A stretch of DNA of 64,000 bases, taken from positions 744,001-808,000 of the forward strand of contig CANLVN010000003.1 of the NCBI GenBank assembly GCA_947494705.1, written 5' to 3'. The notes beneath the pieces are model-generated. The model was not told where the DNA came from. It was given only the letters and a program-made list of their open reading frames with translations, and did no database searches. This DNA comes from an uncultured Erythrobacter sp. (GTDB lineage Bacteria; Pseudomonadota; Alphaproteobacteria; Sphingomonadales; Sphingomonadaceae). Within the stretch, counting starts at the first letter, position 1; every line of letters begins with the position of its first letter. Below are positions 55,021 through 64,000 of the stretch, in pieces. Both the position numbers and the translations under genes were made by a program.

Positions 55021-55805
55021 CCTTCGAGCAGCGTCCGGGTAGCGGCCGCCATGTCGTCCGCCCTCATCAGGCTCTCGCCGACGAGAAAGGTGCGTACGCC
55101 ACTTTTTGCAAGCCGTTCGAGATCGGCATGGGAGTTGATGCCGCTCTCGCCGACCAGCAGCGCGCCTTCGGGGGCGAGCGGGGCGAGGCGTTCGGTGGTT
55201 TCGAGAGAGGTGGTGAAGGTTTTCAGGTCGCGATTGTTTACCCCGATCAGGCGGCTTGCGAGATGCTTGGTCGCGCGTTCCATCTCGTCCTCGTCATGCA
55301 CTTCGACCAGCACGTCCATATTGAGTGCAAGCGCAGCGGCTTCGATCTCGGCCATCTGGGTATTGTCCAGTGCGGCTACGATGATGAGGATTGCGTCAGC
55401 TCCGATCGCGCGCGCTTCGAGACACTGCCACGGATCGACCATGAAATCCTTGCGCAAAACGGGCAGCGCGCAGGCCGCGCTGGCTGCAACGAGAAAGTCC
55501 TCGTGCCCTTGGAAGTATGGTGCGTCGGTCAGCACGGAAAGGCACGCCGCGCCGCCTTTCTCATAGGCACCGGCATGCAAGGCGGGCCGAAAATCCTCTC
55601 GGATCAAGCCCTTTGACGGGCTCGCTTTCTTGATCTCTGCGATCAGGGCAAATCCCGCTTCGCTGCGCGCGCGCAACGCAGCTTCGAAGCCGCGTGGACG
55701 CGTCTGGATTGCGGCGGCCTGTTCGAGTTGGCGAACGGGCACTGCGACCTTGCGGGCGGCGACGACTTCGCGCTTGTTGGCGCAGATTTCTTCGAGTTTA
55801 TTCAT
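55017..55805 (-). CDS. trpC: Indole-3-glycerol phosphate synthase
   Basis: A 262-residue TIM-barrel enzyme for the fourth step of tryptophan synthesis. [73 protein letters not shown] and [19 protein letters not shown] are the signature strands. It is not fused to TrpF, unlike in E. coli. The ATG lies five bases after the trpD stop. Confidence 0.96.
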   Translation of the reverse strand: MNKLEEICANKREVVAARKVAVPVRQLEQAAAIQTRPRGFEAALRARSEAGFALIAEIKKASPSKGLIREDFRPALHAGAYEKGGAACLSVLTDAPYFQGHEDFLVAASAACALPVLRKDFMVDPWQCLEARAIGADAILIIVAALDNTQMAEIEAAALALNMDVLVEVHDEDEMERATKHLASRLIGVNNRDLKTFTTSLETTERLAPLAPEGALLVGESGINSHADLERLAKSGVRTFLVGESLMRADDMAAATRTLLEG

Positions 55806-55810
55806 GTCCG

Positions 55811-56803
55811 TCAGACCGCCATTGCAATCCAGTCGGCGAGCCGCTGTTTCGCTTTGCCACTGTCGAGTGCTTCCGCCGCCATTGCCGCACCGGTCTCCCA
55901 GTCTTCGGCAACGCCCGCGACGATCAGGGTCGCCGCCGCGTTGAGCATCACCGCGTCGCGATATGGACCGGGCGTTCCGTCGAGCAGTGCCGACAGCGCC
56001 TTTGCGTTGTGATTCGCATCGCCACCGCGAATGGCCTCGACCGGGGCATGCGCTAGACCCGCATCGCCCGCATCGACCCGGCGCATGACGAACGCGTCAC
56101 CGGTCACATCGGCCAGTTCGTTGCCGCCCGCCAGGCTGAGTTCGTCCAGCCCCTCATCGCCCGAGACGATGAAGGTCCGCTTCGTGCCCAGCTTTGCCTT
56201 CGCCTCGGCATAAATCGGGACATAGGCAGGGCGGGCAATGCCGATCAGCTGGCGCTTTACCCCGGCAGGATTGGAGAGCGGCCCCATGAGGTTGAAGATG
56301 GTGCGCTTACCCAGCCGTTGGCGAATGGGCTGGATACGGCCCATGGCGGGGTGGTGGTTCTTCGCGAAGAGGAAACAGATGCCCAGTTCGGCGAGCGTTT
56401 TTTCCGCCGTGCGTCCGGCGGCGTCCATGTCGAGGCCGAGCGCCTCCAGCGTGTCCGCAGCGCCCGACTTGGACGAGGCAGCGCGATTGCCGTGCTTGGC
56501 GACCGGAACGCCGCTCGCCGCAACCACAAGGCTCACCGCGGTCGAGACATTTAGCGTGTGGTGCCCGTCGCCCCCGGTTCCGCAGCAATCGACGGCGTTT
56601 TCGGGTGCTTCGATCGGAATAAGCCGTGCGCGAAGGGCTCGCGCTGCGCCTGCTATCTCGTCAGCGGTTTCGCTTCGCTCGGTCATGGCGAGCAGGAATC
56701 GTTCGATCTCCTCTTCGCTTGCCTCGCCATCGAGAATCCAGCCGAAGACCTCCTCGGCCTCGGCCTCCGACATCTGCGGCACGGCGAGCGGGAGCGTCTT
56801 CAT
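55811..56803 (-). CDS. trpD: Anthranilate phosphoribosyltransferase
   Basis: A 330-residue enzyme joining anthranilate to [22 protein letters not shown] (PRPP loop), [20 protein letters not shown] and [20 protein letters not shown] are diagnostic. Its ATG overlaps the trpG stop (ATGA). No glutamine amidotransferase is fused. Confidence 0.96.
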   Translation of the reverse strand: MKTLPLAVPQMSEAEAEEVFGWILDGEASEEEIERFLLAMTERSETADEIAGAARALRARLIPIEAPENAVDCCGTGGDGHHTLNVSTAVSLVVAASGVPVAKHGNRAASSKSGAADTLEALGLDMDAAGRTAEKTLAELGICFLFAKNHHPAMGRIQPIRQRLGKRTIFNLMGPLSNPAGVKRQLIGIARPAYVPIYAEAKAKLGTKRTFIVSGDEGLDELSLAGGNELADVTGDAFVMRRVDAGDAGLAHAPVEAIRGGDANHNAKALSALLDGTPGPYRDAVMLNAAATLIVAGVAEDWETGAAMAAEALDSGKAKQRLADWIAMAV

Positions 56804-57402
56804 GGGGTCATTCCTTCGGGCGCTTGTGCGCTGAGCCCGCAGATATTGAGGAACGTGGCGAGCAGTGCGTGGCCGTGTTCGGTCGCAATGCTTTCGGGGT
56901 GGAACTGCACGCCGTGGATCGGCAGTTCGGTATGACGGAAACCCTGCACATGATCGTCGTCCGATCGCGCATTGATCGCGAGACAATCGGGAATGTCCTC
57001 GACAATCAGCGAGTGGTAGCGCGTCGCGGTGAAGGGCGAGGGCAGGCCGGTGAACACGCCCGTCCCGTCATGCGTCACTGGCGAGGTCTTGCCATGCATC
57101 AACCCGCCGCGCTTGACCGTCCCGCCGAAATGCTGCCCGATCGCCTGATGGCCAAGGCAAACGCCGAGCAACGGCTTGCCCGCATCGGCGCAGGCCGCGA
57201 CGAGATCGAGGCTGATCCCCGCCTCGTTGGGGGTGCACGGGCCGGGGGAGATCAGGAACCCGCTGGCATCGGTGGCCAAGGCTTGGGCGGCGCTCATCGC
57301 ATCGTTGCGTTCGACACGAACTTCCGCGCCCAGTTCCATGAGATAATGGACGAGGTTGAAGGTGAAGCTGTCGTAATTGTCGATGACGAGGATATGGCTC
57401 AT
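56800..57402 (-). CDS. trpG: Anthranilate synthase component II (glutamine amidotransferase)
   Basis: A 200-residue class I amidotransferase that feeds ammonia to Trp[38 protein letters not shown] (nucleophile Cys) and [18 protein letters not shown] (His-Glu) are the family motifs. The start MSHILV was chosen by comparison with family length. The same protein often also serves p-aminobenzoate synthesis. It is four bases downstream of the proline iminopeptidase gene and overlaps trpD. Confidence 0.96.
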   Translation of the reverse strand: MSHILVIDNYDSFTFNLVHYLMELGAEVRVERNDAMSAAQALATDASGFLISPGPCTPNEAGISLDLVAACADAGKPLLGVCLGHQAIGQHFGGTVKRGGLMHGKTSPVTHDGTGVFTGLPSPFTATRYHSLIVEDIPDCLAINARSDDDHVQGFRHTELPIHGVQFHPESIATEHGHALLATFLNICGLSAQAPEGMTP

Positions 57403-57406
57403 GGCA

Positions 57407-58381
57407 TCACGGCGCCTTGCCCGCCAGCTTGTCGGTCGCACGCACGAGGCCATCGACGATGCCCGGCTCGCCCGCCGAGTGGCCTGCGTCGTGGACCATC
57501 CAGAGTTCCGCCTTCGAGTGCGCCTTCTTGACCGCCCAAGCGGCGCCGGGAGGGGTGCAGATGTCGTGGCGGCCCTGGACGATGATCGTGGGGATGTGCG
57601 CGATTTTGTCCATGCCGTTCAGCAGCTGGTTGTCCTCAAGATAGAAGTCATTGAGGAAGAACCGCGCGCAGATGCGGGCGAAGGGGACGGCCTTGGCCGG
57701 GTCCTCGAAATCGGCGAGCAAATCCTCGTTTGGCAACAGCGTTGCGACCGTGGCTTCCCACAGCGACCATTCCTTTGCCGCTGCCAGACGCGTCTCTTCG
57801 TCATCGCTGGTCAGGCGGTCGTGATAGGCCTTCACGAGATTGTCGCGTTCGCCCTCGGGGATGAGGCCCGTGAACTGGTCCCACTGCTCGGCCATGATCT
57901 CGCTCGCGCCATACTCGTAGAGCCAGCTTTTCTCCTGCGGGCGGGCGAGAAAGACACCGCGCAGCACGATCTCGGTGGTGCGGACGGGATGCGCCTGCGC
58001 GTAGGCAAGCGCAAGCGTTGCACCCCAGCTGCCGCCGAAGACCTGCCACGCATCGTGCCCACACATTTCGCGCAGGCGTTCGATGTCGGCGACGATCCGC
58101 CACGTGTCGTTGTTCTCGATCTCTGCAAAGGGCAGTGATTTGCCACAGCCTCGCTGGTCGAAAAGCAGGACATCGTAAAGCTCCGGGTCCCATTGCCGGC
58201 GATGCATCGGCCCCATGCCTCCGCCGGGTCCGCCATGCAGAAAGACAGCCGGTTTCGCGCCGGGCGTGCCGACCCGCTCATAATAGAGTTGGTGGCCTTC
58301 ACCGACATCGAGCATCCCGGTCTCATAGGGTTCGATCTCGGGATAGAGCGTGCGAGTGTAGTTGAGCATATTGCTGGCCAT
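57407..58381 (-). CDS. pip: Proline iminopeptidase
   Basis: A 324-residue alpha/beta hydrolase that removes N-terminal Pro from peptides. [19 protein letters not shown] (oxyanion HGGPG), [39 protein letters not shown] (GxSxG nucleophile), [10 protein letters not shown] (Asp) and [11 protein letters not shown] (His) match peptidase family S33. The ATG overlaps the stop of the glycosidase gene (TAATG). It lies inside the trp run between trpE and trpG; no metabolic link is obvious. Confidence 0.93.
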   Translation of the reverse strand: MASNMLNYTRTLYPEIEPYETGMLDVGEGHQLYYERVGTPGAKPAVFLHGGPGGGMGPMHRRQWDPELYDVLLFDQRGCGKSLPFAEIENNDTWRIVADIERLREMCGHDAWQVFGGSWGATLALAYAQAHPVRTTEIVLRGVFLARPQEKSWLYEYGASEIMAEQWDQFTGLIPEGERDNLVKAYHDRLTSDDEETRLAAAKEWSLWEATVATLLPNEDLLADFEDPAKAVPFARICARFFLNDFYLEDNQLLNGMDKIAHIPTIIVQGRHDICTPPGAAWAVKKAHSKAELWMVHDAGHSAGEPGIVDGLVRATDKLAGKAP

Positions 58382-59205
58382 TACTTCTTCTCCACCACGA
58401 TCAGCGGCCCGACACGACGCGAATCCATCCGCCCGCTCGCGGGGTGCCACAGCGACGATATGTTGCCGTCGAGATAGAGCGCGTTGGCGGTCTCCAGCTC
58501 GTCGCGGAAGTAGCGCGCGAACTGTCCAAAGCTGATCGCGTCGTTGGAAATCACGAAATGTGCGCGGCCCTCGCCGTCGATACCAACGCCGTTGCGGATC
58601 TGGCGCGAGGGACCGTTATCTTGGAATTCAGGGTGCATGTCGCCGTCCAGCACCAGCATCGGCCCGCTTTGCGTTCCGAATTGCGGGCGGGTGCCGACTG
58701 TGCGCAGGAAGGTCTCTGTATCGTCGATCCGCCATGAACCGTTCGTGCCGAAGAATACGCCGTTCGGCTTGAGGTAGAAATTGCCGTCCCCGTCGCCCCG
58801 GTTCAGCTCTTCGAGCCGCTCGGCCTCCTCGACATAGTAACCGATGGGCTTGAGGTCGTCGCCGAACATGCCGCCATTCATCACGAAGGCGATGGCGCTT
58901 TCGTTCTTGCCGACGGCCCATGCCTCGATCGTGCCGAAATTCTCGCCACTCGATGGAGCGAGTGCGGTGCGGATCGTGTGGCTGTCAGGATCGGCGATGC
59001 AATGCGTGAGCGAGACACCCTCGAACTCATCTGGCTGGCAGGCAGATGCGGGGTCGGTCTCGACCATTTCGACCGGCTCCTGCGTCGTGGGTTCGGCAGG
59101 GGCCACTGTCCCGTCGAACTCGGTACGCACCACCGGCTCGCCTTCGGGTTGCGGGTTGCACGCCGACAGGGCGAGGGCGGGGAGGACAAGGAGAAAACGC
59201 TTCAT
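58381..59205 (-). CDS. Phosphodiester glycosidase family (NAGPA/DUF2233) lipoprotein
   Basis: A 274-residue predicted lipoprotein (MKRFLLVLPALALSACNPQP, lipobox LSAC). A Thr/Pro/Glu-rich linker leads to a NAGPA-like domain: FVMNGGMFGDDLKPIGYYVE, FYLKPNGVFFGTNG, TQSGPMLVLDGDMHPEF, RNGVGIDGEGRAHFVISND and YLDGNISSLWHPASGR. The animal homologue uncovers mannose-6-phosphate; bacterial members are thought to act on wall-sugar phosphodiesters. The substrate here is unknown. The start overlaps the trpE stop (ATGA) and its stop overlaps pip. Confidence 0.88.
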   Translation of the reverse strand: MKRFLLVLPALALSACNPQPEGEPVVRTEFDGTVAPAEPTTQEPVEMVETDPASACQPDEFEGVSLTHCIADPDSHTIRTALAPSSGENFGTIEAWAVGKNESAIAFVMNGGMFGDDLKPIGYYVEEAERLEELNRGDGDGNFYLKPNGVFFGTNGSWRIDDTETFLRTVGTRPQFGTQSGPMLVLDGDMHPEFQDNGPSRQIRNGVGIDGEGRAHFVISNDAISFGQFARYFRDELETANALYLDGNISSLWHPASGRMDSRRVGPLIVVEKK

Positions 59206-60743
59206 TGTCCGTATCCCGGTTCGCTCGCGACGCGCACTGCTTCGCGCGCAGCCGCGATCAGGGCGCCGGCCTTTGCGCGGCATTCGGCGAGTTCGGAATC
59301 GGGGTCGCTGTCGGCAACGATGCCTGCGCCAGCCTGTACGTGCATTGTGCCATCTTTCACCACTGCGGTTCTCAGGACGATGCACGAATCGACCGAGCCG
59401 TCCGGCGCGAAATAGCCGACACCCCCGGCATAGGCACCGCGCGTTTCGGGCTCGAGCCCGGCGATGATCTCGCATGCGCGGATCTTGGGAGCGCCCGACA
59501 CCGTGCCCGCCGGAAAGCCTGCGAAAAGCGCGTCGAGCGCGTCCTTGTCCGGGGCCAACTGGCCGATCACATTGCTGACGATATGCATGACATGGCTGTA
59601 GCGCTCGATGGTGAAGCTGTCAGTCACCTCGACGCTGCCACGTGCAGCAACGCGGCCCACGTCGTTGCGGCCAAGATCGAGCAACATGAGATGTTCAGCG
59701 CGTTCCTTTGGATCGGCGAGCAGACTGGCCTCATTCGCCCGGTCCAGAGCCGGGGTTTCGCCGCGTGGGCGCGTGCCGGCAATGGGCCGGATGGTGACTT
59801 CACCATCCCTGACGCGCACGAGGATTTCGGGGCTGGAGCCGACAATCGCGAAACCGGGCAGGTCGAGGAAATAGAGGAAGGGCGAGGGGTTTACCCGCCG
59901 CAAGCTGCGGTAAAGTTCCAGCGGCGGCAGTTCGAACGGACAGGTGAAACGTTGGGCGAGCACCACCTGGAAGATATCGCCCGCGACAATGTAGTCCTTC
60001 GCGCGCGCAACCATCGCCTTGTAGTCATCGCCTGCCATAACCGGCTTGAGGTCCGGTTCGGGCGTGTCGCCGGACAGGCGCGGCTCCGCGGGGCGGGGCT
60101 GGGATAGCGCGCGCAAGGTCTCGTCGATGCGCTCCCCTGCAGCGGCGATGGCGGCGTCGGGATCGGCCGCGCTCCAGATCGGCGCGATGCAGAACAGCTC
60201 GTCGCTCAAGCCATCGAAGACAAGGATCACGGTGGGCCGAACGAACAGCATGTCGGGCAGGTCCAGCTCGCTCGGCTCGGCGCGCGGCAGGGTTTCGACG
60301 AGGCCGATCGTCTCGTATCCGAAATATCCCACAAGGCAGGCTAGCGCAGGCGGAAGAGCGTCAGGCGTGTCGATCCGGCAGGCATCGGCTAGGGCGCGCA
60401 ACTCGCTCATCGCATCGCGCTCGCACGGCTCGAAGGCTTCGCGGTCTGCTTTCCAGTTGCGGTTGATCGCGGCGTCGCCCTCGCTTGCGCGGAAAACCAG
60501 ATCGGGATCGAGACCGAGCAGCGAATAGCGCCCGCGAACCTCTCCACCTTCGACCGATTCAAGCAGGAAGTCTCCGCGCCCACCGGCCATCAGACGCCGT
60601 GCAGCTCCGACCGGCGTGTCGCAATCCGCGACGACTTTCCGCCACACCAGTGCAGGCGCGTCCCGGGAAAGCGCCTGTGCGGCTTCGGCCACATTTTGCA
60701 GGCCATTGGGCGAGGAAGCGGGTGGGGGCGCGGTGTCGGTCAC
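59202..60743 (-). CDS. trpE: Anthranilate synthase component I
   Basis: A 513-residue chorismate-using enzyme. DFLLESVEGGEVRGRYSLLG contains the LLES motif where Trp inhibits, so feedback control is probably kept. Catalytic blocks are IRPIAGTRPRGETP, DLGRNDVGRVA, HVMHIVSNVIGQLAPD and FPAGTVSGAPKIRACEIIAG. The GTG start was chosen because it gives a normal N-terminus; it is 24 bases from the foldase stop, leaving no room for a leader-peptide attenuator. The operon therefore seems to be read from the foldase promoter. Confidence 0.95.
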   Translation of the reverse strand: MTDTAPPPASSPNGLQNVAEAAQALSRDAPALVWRKVVADCDTPVGAARRLMAGGRGDFLLESVEGGEVRGRYSLLGLDPDLVFRASEGDAAINRNWKADREAFEPCERDAMSELRALADACRIDTPDALPPALACLVGYFGYETIGLVETLPRAEPSELDLPDMLFVRPTVILVFDGLSDELFCIAPIWSAADPDAAIAAAGERIDETLRALSQPRPAEPRLSGDTPEPDLKPVMAGDDYKAMVARAKDYIVAGDIFQVVLAQRFTCPFELPPLELYRSLRRVNPSPFLYFLDLPGFAIVGSSPEILVRVRDGEVTIRPIAGTRPRGETPALDRANEASLLADPKERAEHLMLLDLGRNDVGRVAARGSVEVTDSFTIERYSHVMHIVSNVIGQLAPDKDALDALFAGFPAGTVSGAPKIRACEIIAGLEPETRGAYAGGVGYFAPDGSVDSCIVLRTAVVKDGTMHVQAGAGIVADSDPDSELAECRAKAGALIAAAREAVRVASEPGYGQ

Positions 60744-60767
60744 TCTTTGTCGGGCAGCGGGCGGGTT

Positions 60768-62708
60768 CTAGTTTGCGCCCGACAGCGCCGCGCGCAGGGC
60801 TTCGATGGCGTCCTCGTTGCGCTCGACACCCATCTCATCGCGAACGGCGCGGGCAAGCTGCGCGTTATATTCAGCGGCAAGGGCAGGCTGGAGCGATGCG
60901 AGGGTTTCATCCACTGTCGCGTCGCCTTCCTCGATTTCGGCGACTTCGATGTCGTCGAGTTCCACAACAAACCAGCCCAGCTCGTTCGAATTTTCCAACT
61001 TCTTGACCGATCCTTCGGCCATCGAGAACAGCAGGACGACTGGCGGCGGAATGCGCTGTTGCTGCGAATTGGCGATCAGTTCGCGGCGGCTGAGACTGAT
61101 CGGCTCGACGCGGGCCTGAACCACGTCTTCCTCGCGCAGAGCCTGTGTCATCGACATGCCCTCGCGCACTTTGGTGAGCACGCGATCTGCGACTTCGCCA
61201 GCGGCCTTGTTACCCTCTGCCCGAGCCCACGCAGCTGCGATCGCTTCGCGGACTTCGGCGAGAGGTGGTGCAGCGCTCTCCGTGATTTCCTGCACGTCGA
61301 AGACAAGGAACTGCTCGCCAGGCACGATCTCGGCCAATTGAGGTTCGCTTTCGTCCATCTGGAATGCGACATCGATAACGGGTCGCAGCCCCTCGGCAAG
61401 GTTCTGACCCGCATCATTGAAAAGGCGCCCGTCAGCGGTCACTTCCTCGACGGTGTCGACTTCGAGGTCGAAGCGTTCGGCGACGTCGACCAGCGAGGTG
61501 CCGGTGTCGACCAGTTCCTCGATTTGCGCCGAAAGATCGATCAAACGGCCCGCGAGAGCTTCCTGTTTCAGCTCTTCCTCGATTTCGCCACGCACCTGCG
61601 CGAGCGTGCGTGCAGGCGTGCGTTCGACATCGTCGACCCGCGCGACATACCAGCCAAGTGAGCTGCGCGCGGGGTCGACCACTTCGCCTTCGTCGCCTGC
61701 AAAGACTTCCTCGCTTAGCGCCAGGCTGGTCGCGGAAGCCAACGCTTCGCGTTCGGAAAGCGGTTGGCTGGACACGTTGAAGCCCGCCCCCCGCGCCGCC
61801 GCTTCGAGCGACGTGCCGGACCGGATGCGTTCGACCAGCGCTTGTGCTGCGGCCTGCGTCGGCACAACGAAGGTCGACACCGCGCGGCGTTCTTGCGCGT
61901 CGTATTCTTCGGCATCGCGCTCGAAACGCCGGGCGATCTGCGCGTCGGTTGCGGTAAAGTCGCTATTGATCGTGTCTGCGCCGAATCGCGCAAAGCGGAG
62001 CGTGCGGCGCTCGGGCAGGATGAAATCCGCTCGGTTGGCGCTGTAGAATTCGGTGAGTTGCTCGTCGGTGGGGTCGTCTTCAGGAGCGAATTCGGCGCTC
62101 GGGATCAGCGCGATCTGGCCTTCACGTCGTTCGAGTACGAGCGCTGCATATTGCTGTGCCGCCGCGCGCGGCAATTGCGGCGAGGCAAACGCAGGACGCA
62201 GCACCATCTGCGCGAGCAGGCCCGAGGCAATATCTTCGCGCAACTGGGCATCGGTGATCCCTTGCTGGCGCAAGGCCGCTTCGTATGTCGCCTGGTCGAA
62301 ATCGCCGGTGAGGTTGCGGAATGCTCCGATCTTGAGGATTTCGCTGTTCACGAGGTTGTCGCCCGCGCGCAGTCCGTATTTCTGAGCAAATTGGCCGATC
62401 GCGATGCGGTCGATTAGCAGTTCCAGCTCGCCTTCCAGGCCGCCGCCGGCGATGAATTGGGGCATGGTCAGCGTCGGGTTGTCCTCACGCGCACGGTCCA
62501 GGCCGTTATTGACGGCTCCGGTGACTTCATTGCTGGACAGCTCGCGATCGCCGACCACGGCAATCTTGTCATCTCCGGTCAGGCCCCCGAACGTCGCCGA
62601 TCCGGTGACATCGGCCATCGCAAACGCAAATCCGACGAGGATAAGGAACCCGATAAAGATCGGCAGGCCGATTTTCGACTGGAAGAAATTACGGAACAGC
62701 GAAATCAT
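60768..62708 (-). CDS. Membrane-anchored periplasmic foldase (SurA/PpiD-like peptidyl-prolyl isomerase)
   Basis: A 646-residue protein with a short cytosolic lead and one TM helix (IGLPIFIGFLILVGFAFAMA). The SurA_N-like helical domain covers about residues 40-230 (AVVGDRELSSNEVTGAVNNG, LLIDRIAIGQFAQKYGLRAG). A parvulin-like domain follows (ALVERIRSGTSLEAAARGAG, SSLGWYVARVDDVERTP), with a long helical C-terminus. It probably assists folding of exported proteins at the inner membrane. The start MISLFRNFFQSK is standard for PpiD-like proteins. It heads the trp run and is divergent from tpiA. Confidence 0.9.
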   Translation of the reverse strand: MISLFRNFFQSKIGLPIFIGFLILVGFAFAMADVTGSATFGGLTGDDKIAVVGDRELSSNEVTGAVNNGLDRAREDNPTLTMPQFIAGGGLEGELELLIDRIAIGQFAQKYGLRAGDNLVNSEILKIGAFRNLTGDFDQATYEAALRQQGITDAQLREDIASGLLAQMVLRPAFASPQLPRAAAQQYAALVLERREGQIALIPSAEFAPEDDPTDEQLTEFYSANRADFILPERRTLRFARFGADTINSDFTATDAQIARRFERDAEEYDAQERRAVSTFVVPTQAAAQALVERIRSGTSLEAAARGAGFNVSSQPLSEREALASATSLALSEEVFAGDEGEVVDPARSSLGWYVARVDDVERTPARTLAQVRGEIEEELKQEALAGRLIDLSAQIEELVDTGTSLVDVAERFDLEVDTVEEVTADGRLFNDAGQNLAEGLRPVIDVAFQMDESEPQLAEIVPGEQFLVFDVQEITESAAPPLAEVREAIAAAWARAEGNKAAGEVADRVLTKVREGMSMTQALREEDVVQARVEPISLSRRELIANSQQQRIPPPVVLLFSMAEGSVKKLENSNELGWFVVELDDIEVAEIEEGDATVDETLASLQPALAAEYNAQLARAVRDEMGVERNEDAIEALRAALSGAN

Positions 62709-62745
62709 TGAGTATTGGTCCTGAGAGAAATATTCGCGGGCACCG

Positions 62746-62762
62746 CCACCCAAAGGGGGTGG
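62746..62762. other. Hairpin in foldase upstream region
   Basis: CCACCC and GGGTGG form a six-base stem around a five-base loop, about 40 bases upstream of the foldase start. It would lie in the 5' leader of the foldase-trp transcript. There is no leader peptide with Trp codons, so it is not a recognisable attenuator. The rest of the 205-base divergent gap shows no gene. Confidence 0.4.
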
Positions 62763-62818
62763 AACCGAAGCGGCGCTTTATCGGCCCTGCGACCTCGCGG
62801 CAACAGGTTGTGATGCTT

Positions 62819-62847
62819 TTGACTAAACTTGTCACCTTGGCTAGCGG
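62819..62847 (+). promoter_or_regulatory. tpiA: Possible tpiA promoter (TTGACTA-N14-GCTAGCGG)
   Basis: TTGACTA and GCTAGCGG are separated by 14 bases, close to the alphaproteobacterial housekeeping pattern TTGACGS-N10-14-GCTANAWC. It lies ~66 bases upstream of the tpiA start. The match is good in the -35 and partial in the -10. Confidence 0.45.
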
Positions 62848-62913
62848 ACCGCACCCTGCCTCCCTAAGTCGGGACAAAGATTCGATGCGAAGTTCAATAA
62901 TTCTCGGGAAACG

Positions 62914-63681
62914 ATGATGACCCAGCGGCCCTATATCGTTGGAAACTGGAAGATGCACGGCACTCGCGCCATGCTATCCGAAGCGCGCGCGATCGACCGC
63001 GCGGCCCAGCGACACATGAAGGTCGAGGTGGCGATTGCGCCGCCTTACACCCTGATACACCCGGTCCACCGCGAGGCCGAGCAGATCGCCGTGGGCGCGC
63101 AGGATTGCCACGAACACGATGGCGGCGCGCATACCGGGGATATCTCGGCTGCGATGATCGCGGATGCGGGCGGCAAGTTCGTGATCCTGGGCCATAGCGA
63201 GCGGCGCGAAGGTCATGGCGAAAAGGACGCGCTGATCCGGGCCAAGGCAGAAAGCGCGCTGGCCGCGGGGCTGCGCATCATCATGTGCTGCGGCGAAAGC
63301 GGTGAAACCCGTGACAAGGGCAATGCGGTCGCCTTCGTCAAGAAGCAGCTGAAGGCCTCGCTTCCGAAGGAAATCGAGGAGCCGGTGGAAAAGCTCACGG
63401 TCGCCTATGAGCCGATCTGGGCGATTGGCACCGGCAAGACTGCCACGCTCGAGGATATCGCCGAAATGCACGGCGAAATCCGCAAGCTGCTCGTCTCGCT
63501 CTATGGCGAGGAAGCGGGCAGCGAAGTGCGCATTCTATACGGTGGTTCGGTCAAGCCGGAAAACGCTGCGGAAATCATCGGCACGGCAGAGGTCGGCGGC
63601 GCTCTGGTGGGCGGGGCCAGCCTCACCGCCGACAGCTTCATGGGCATTGCCATGGCCGCGACGGAGTCGGTCGAAGGGTAA
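62914..63681 (+). CDS. tpiA: Triosephosphate isomerase
   Basis: A 255-residue TIM-barrel enzyme interconverting DHAP and glyceraldehyde-3-phosphate. IVGNWKMHGT (Lys), FVILGHSERREGHGEKD (His) and VAYEPIWAIGTGKTAT (Glu plus loop 6) are the catalytic segments; YGGSVKPENAAEI is the phosphate-binding C-terminal loop. Two adjacent ATGs are possible starts, with GGGAAA upstream favouring the pair. secG follows after 81 bases, a common pairing in proteobacteria. Confidence 0.97.
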   Translation: MMTQRPYIVGNWKMHGTRAMLSEARAIDRAAQRHMKVEVAIAPPYTLIHPVHREAEQIAVGAQDCHEHDGGAHTGDISAAMIADAGGKFVILGHSERREGHGEKDALIRAKAESALAAGLRIIMCCGESGETRDKGNAVAFVKKQLKASLPKEIEEPVEKLTVAYEPIWAIGTGKTATLEDIAEMHGEIRKLLVSLYGEEAGSEVRILYGGSVKPENAAEIIGTAEVGGALVGGASLTADSFMGIAMAATESVEG

Positions 63682-63762
63682 GGAGCGCGTCGCACCGCTT
63701 GCCCTTGTGCCCGTGCATCCCTAAATGCGCGCCTGAAACAACGCACCAGTCAGAAGAAAACC

Positions 63763-64000
63763 ATGTCCCTGTTCATCATCCTTACCGTCATCCAGGCCCT
63801 GATCGCCGCCGCTTTGGTCGGCGTCGTTCTCATGCAGCGCAGCGAGGGTGGGGGTCTCGGCATCGGCGGTTCGCCGGGCGGCGCTTTGGGCGCTCGCGGG
63901 GCAGCGGACTTCATGACTCGCGCGACCAAGTGGCTGGCGGTTGCCTTCGTTGGCTTCTCGATCCTTCTCGCCGCGATGGCGGTTGCCGAATCGCGCAGCG
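63763..64000 (+). CDS. secG: SecG subunit of protein translocase (3' end outside window)
   Basis: The first 79 codons of a SecG-like protein are present. SLFIILTVIQALIAAALVGV is the first TM helix; VLMQRSEGGGLGIGGSPGGA is the conserved cytosolic Gly-rich loop; WLAVAFVGFSILLAAMA is the second helix. The frame is still open at the window's edge. It supports SecYEG in exporting preproteins. SecG downstream of tpiA matches many bacterial genomes. Confidence 0.93.
   Translation, partial: MSLFIILTVIQALIAAALVGVVLMQRSEGGGLGIGGSPGGALGARGAADFMTRATKWLAVAFVGFSILLAAMAVAESRS

Noticed and set aside
60740..60770. Trp leader peptide or attenuator before trpE
   Set aside because: Only 24 bases lie between the foldase stop and the trpE start, too little for a leader peptide and alternative hairpins.
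1..64000. CRISPR arrays, tRNA or rRNA genes, intact insertion sequences or phage genes
   Set aside because: Gaps between genes are mostly under 150 bases and I saw no regular spacer arrays, cloverleaf-like segments, transposases, integrases or structural phage proteins.

Overview
The window is high-GC, almost wholly coding DNA from an alphaproteobacterium. Gene content and order point to the order Sphingomonadales, probably an Erythrobacter-like member of the Erythrobacteraceae; this is inferred from protein character and synteny, not from a marker search. Supporting signs are an RNase E with a large insertion in its S1 domain and a C-terminal GWW tail, a 14-gene nuo operon with small membrane ORFs between nuoE and nuoF, a GAAC-N7-GAAC SOS box at lexA, and a DUF1467 gene behind RNase J. 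No tRNA, rRNA, intact insertion sequence, prophage or CRISPR array was seen. It reads as a chromosomal core region.

Left part (1-21.3 kb): the tail of a polysaccharide-export gene and a nucleotidyltransferase are followed by a methyltransferase that converges on rne across a strong bidirectional terminator. Divergent from rne runs a cell-wall and translation block: amidase, PBP1A, an exported peroxiredoxin, prfB and a lipoprotein-anchored methyltransferase. Then come fabA-fabB-fabI (anaerobic-type unsaturated fatty acid synthesis plus enoyl reductase), a GNAT enzyme and a hydrolase. A 2-hydroxyacid dehydrogenase, an SH3 protein, a small lipoprotein, a thiolase, a coniferyl-aldehyde-type dehydrogenase and an exported propeller-like protein follow.

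Middle (21.4-40.1 kb): a complete complex I operon nuoABCDE-(three small membrane proteins)-FGHIJKLMN, most genes joined by ATGA/GTGA/TAATG overlaps. It runs on into birA (no DNA-binding domain), coaX, RNase J and a DUF1467 membrane protein. One of the three small proteins is only 46 codons long.

Region 40.1-46.8 kb is the least explained. A two-TM giant coiled-coil protein faces a short HPt-like protein in which the phospho-accepting histidine is replaced by Met. Downstream lie a degenerate nucleotidyltransferase-like domain fused to a membrane domain, a helical protein of unknown function, and a histidine-kinase-like protein with an intact ATP-binding domain but Pro at the usual His position. 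I regard this set of conserved-looking but catalytically altered signalling proteins as the best candidate for undescribed biology here.

Right part (46.8-64 kb): gltX-gltA-small membrane protein on the minus strand; comEC on the plus strand; lexA with its own promoter and SOS box. A long minus-strand run, read from right to left, holds a SurA/PpiD-like foldase, trpE, a phosphodiester glycosidase lipoprotein, proline iminopeptidase, trpG, trpD, trpC, and then moaC and moeA beyond a gap carrying six degenerate ~22-bp repeats. tpiA and the start of secG run divergently to the right edge.
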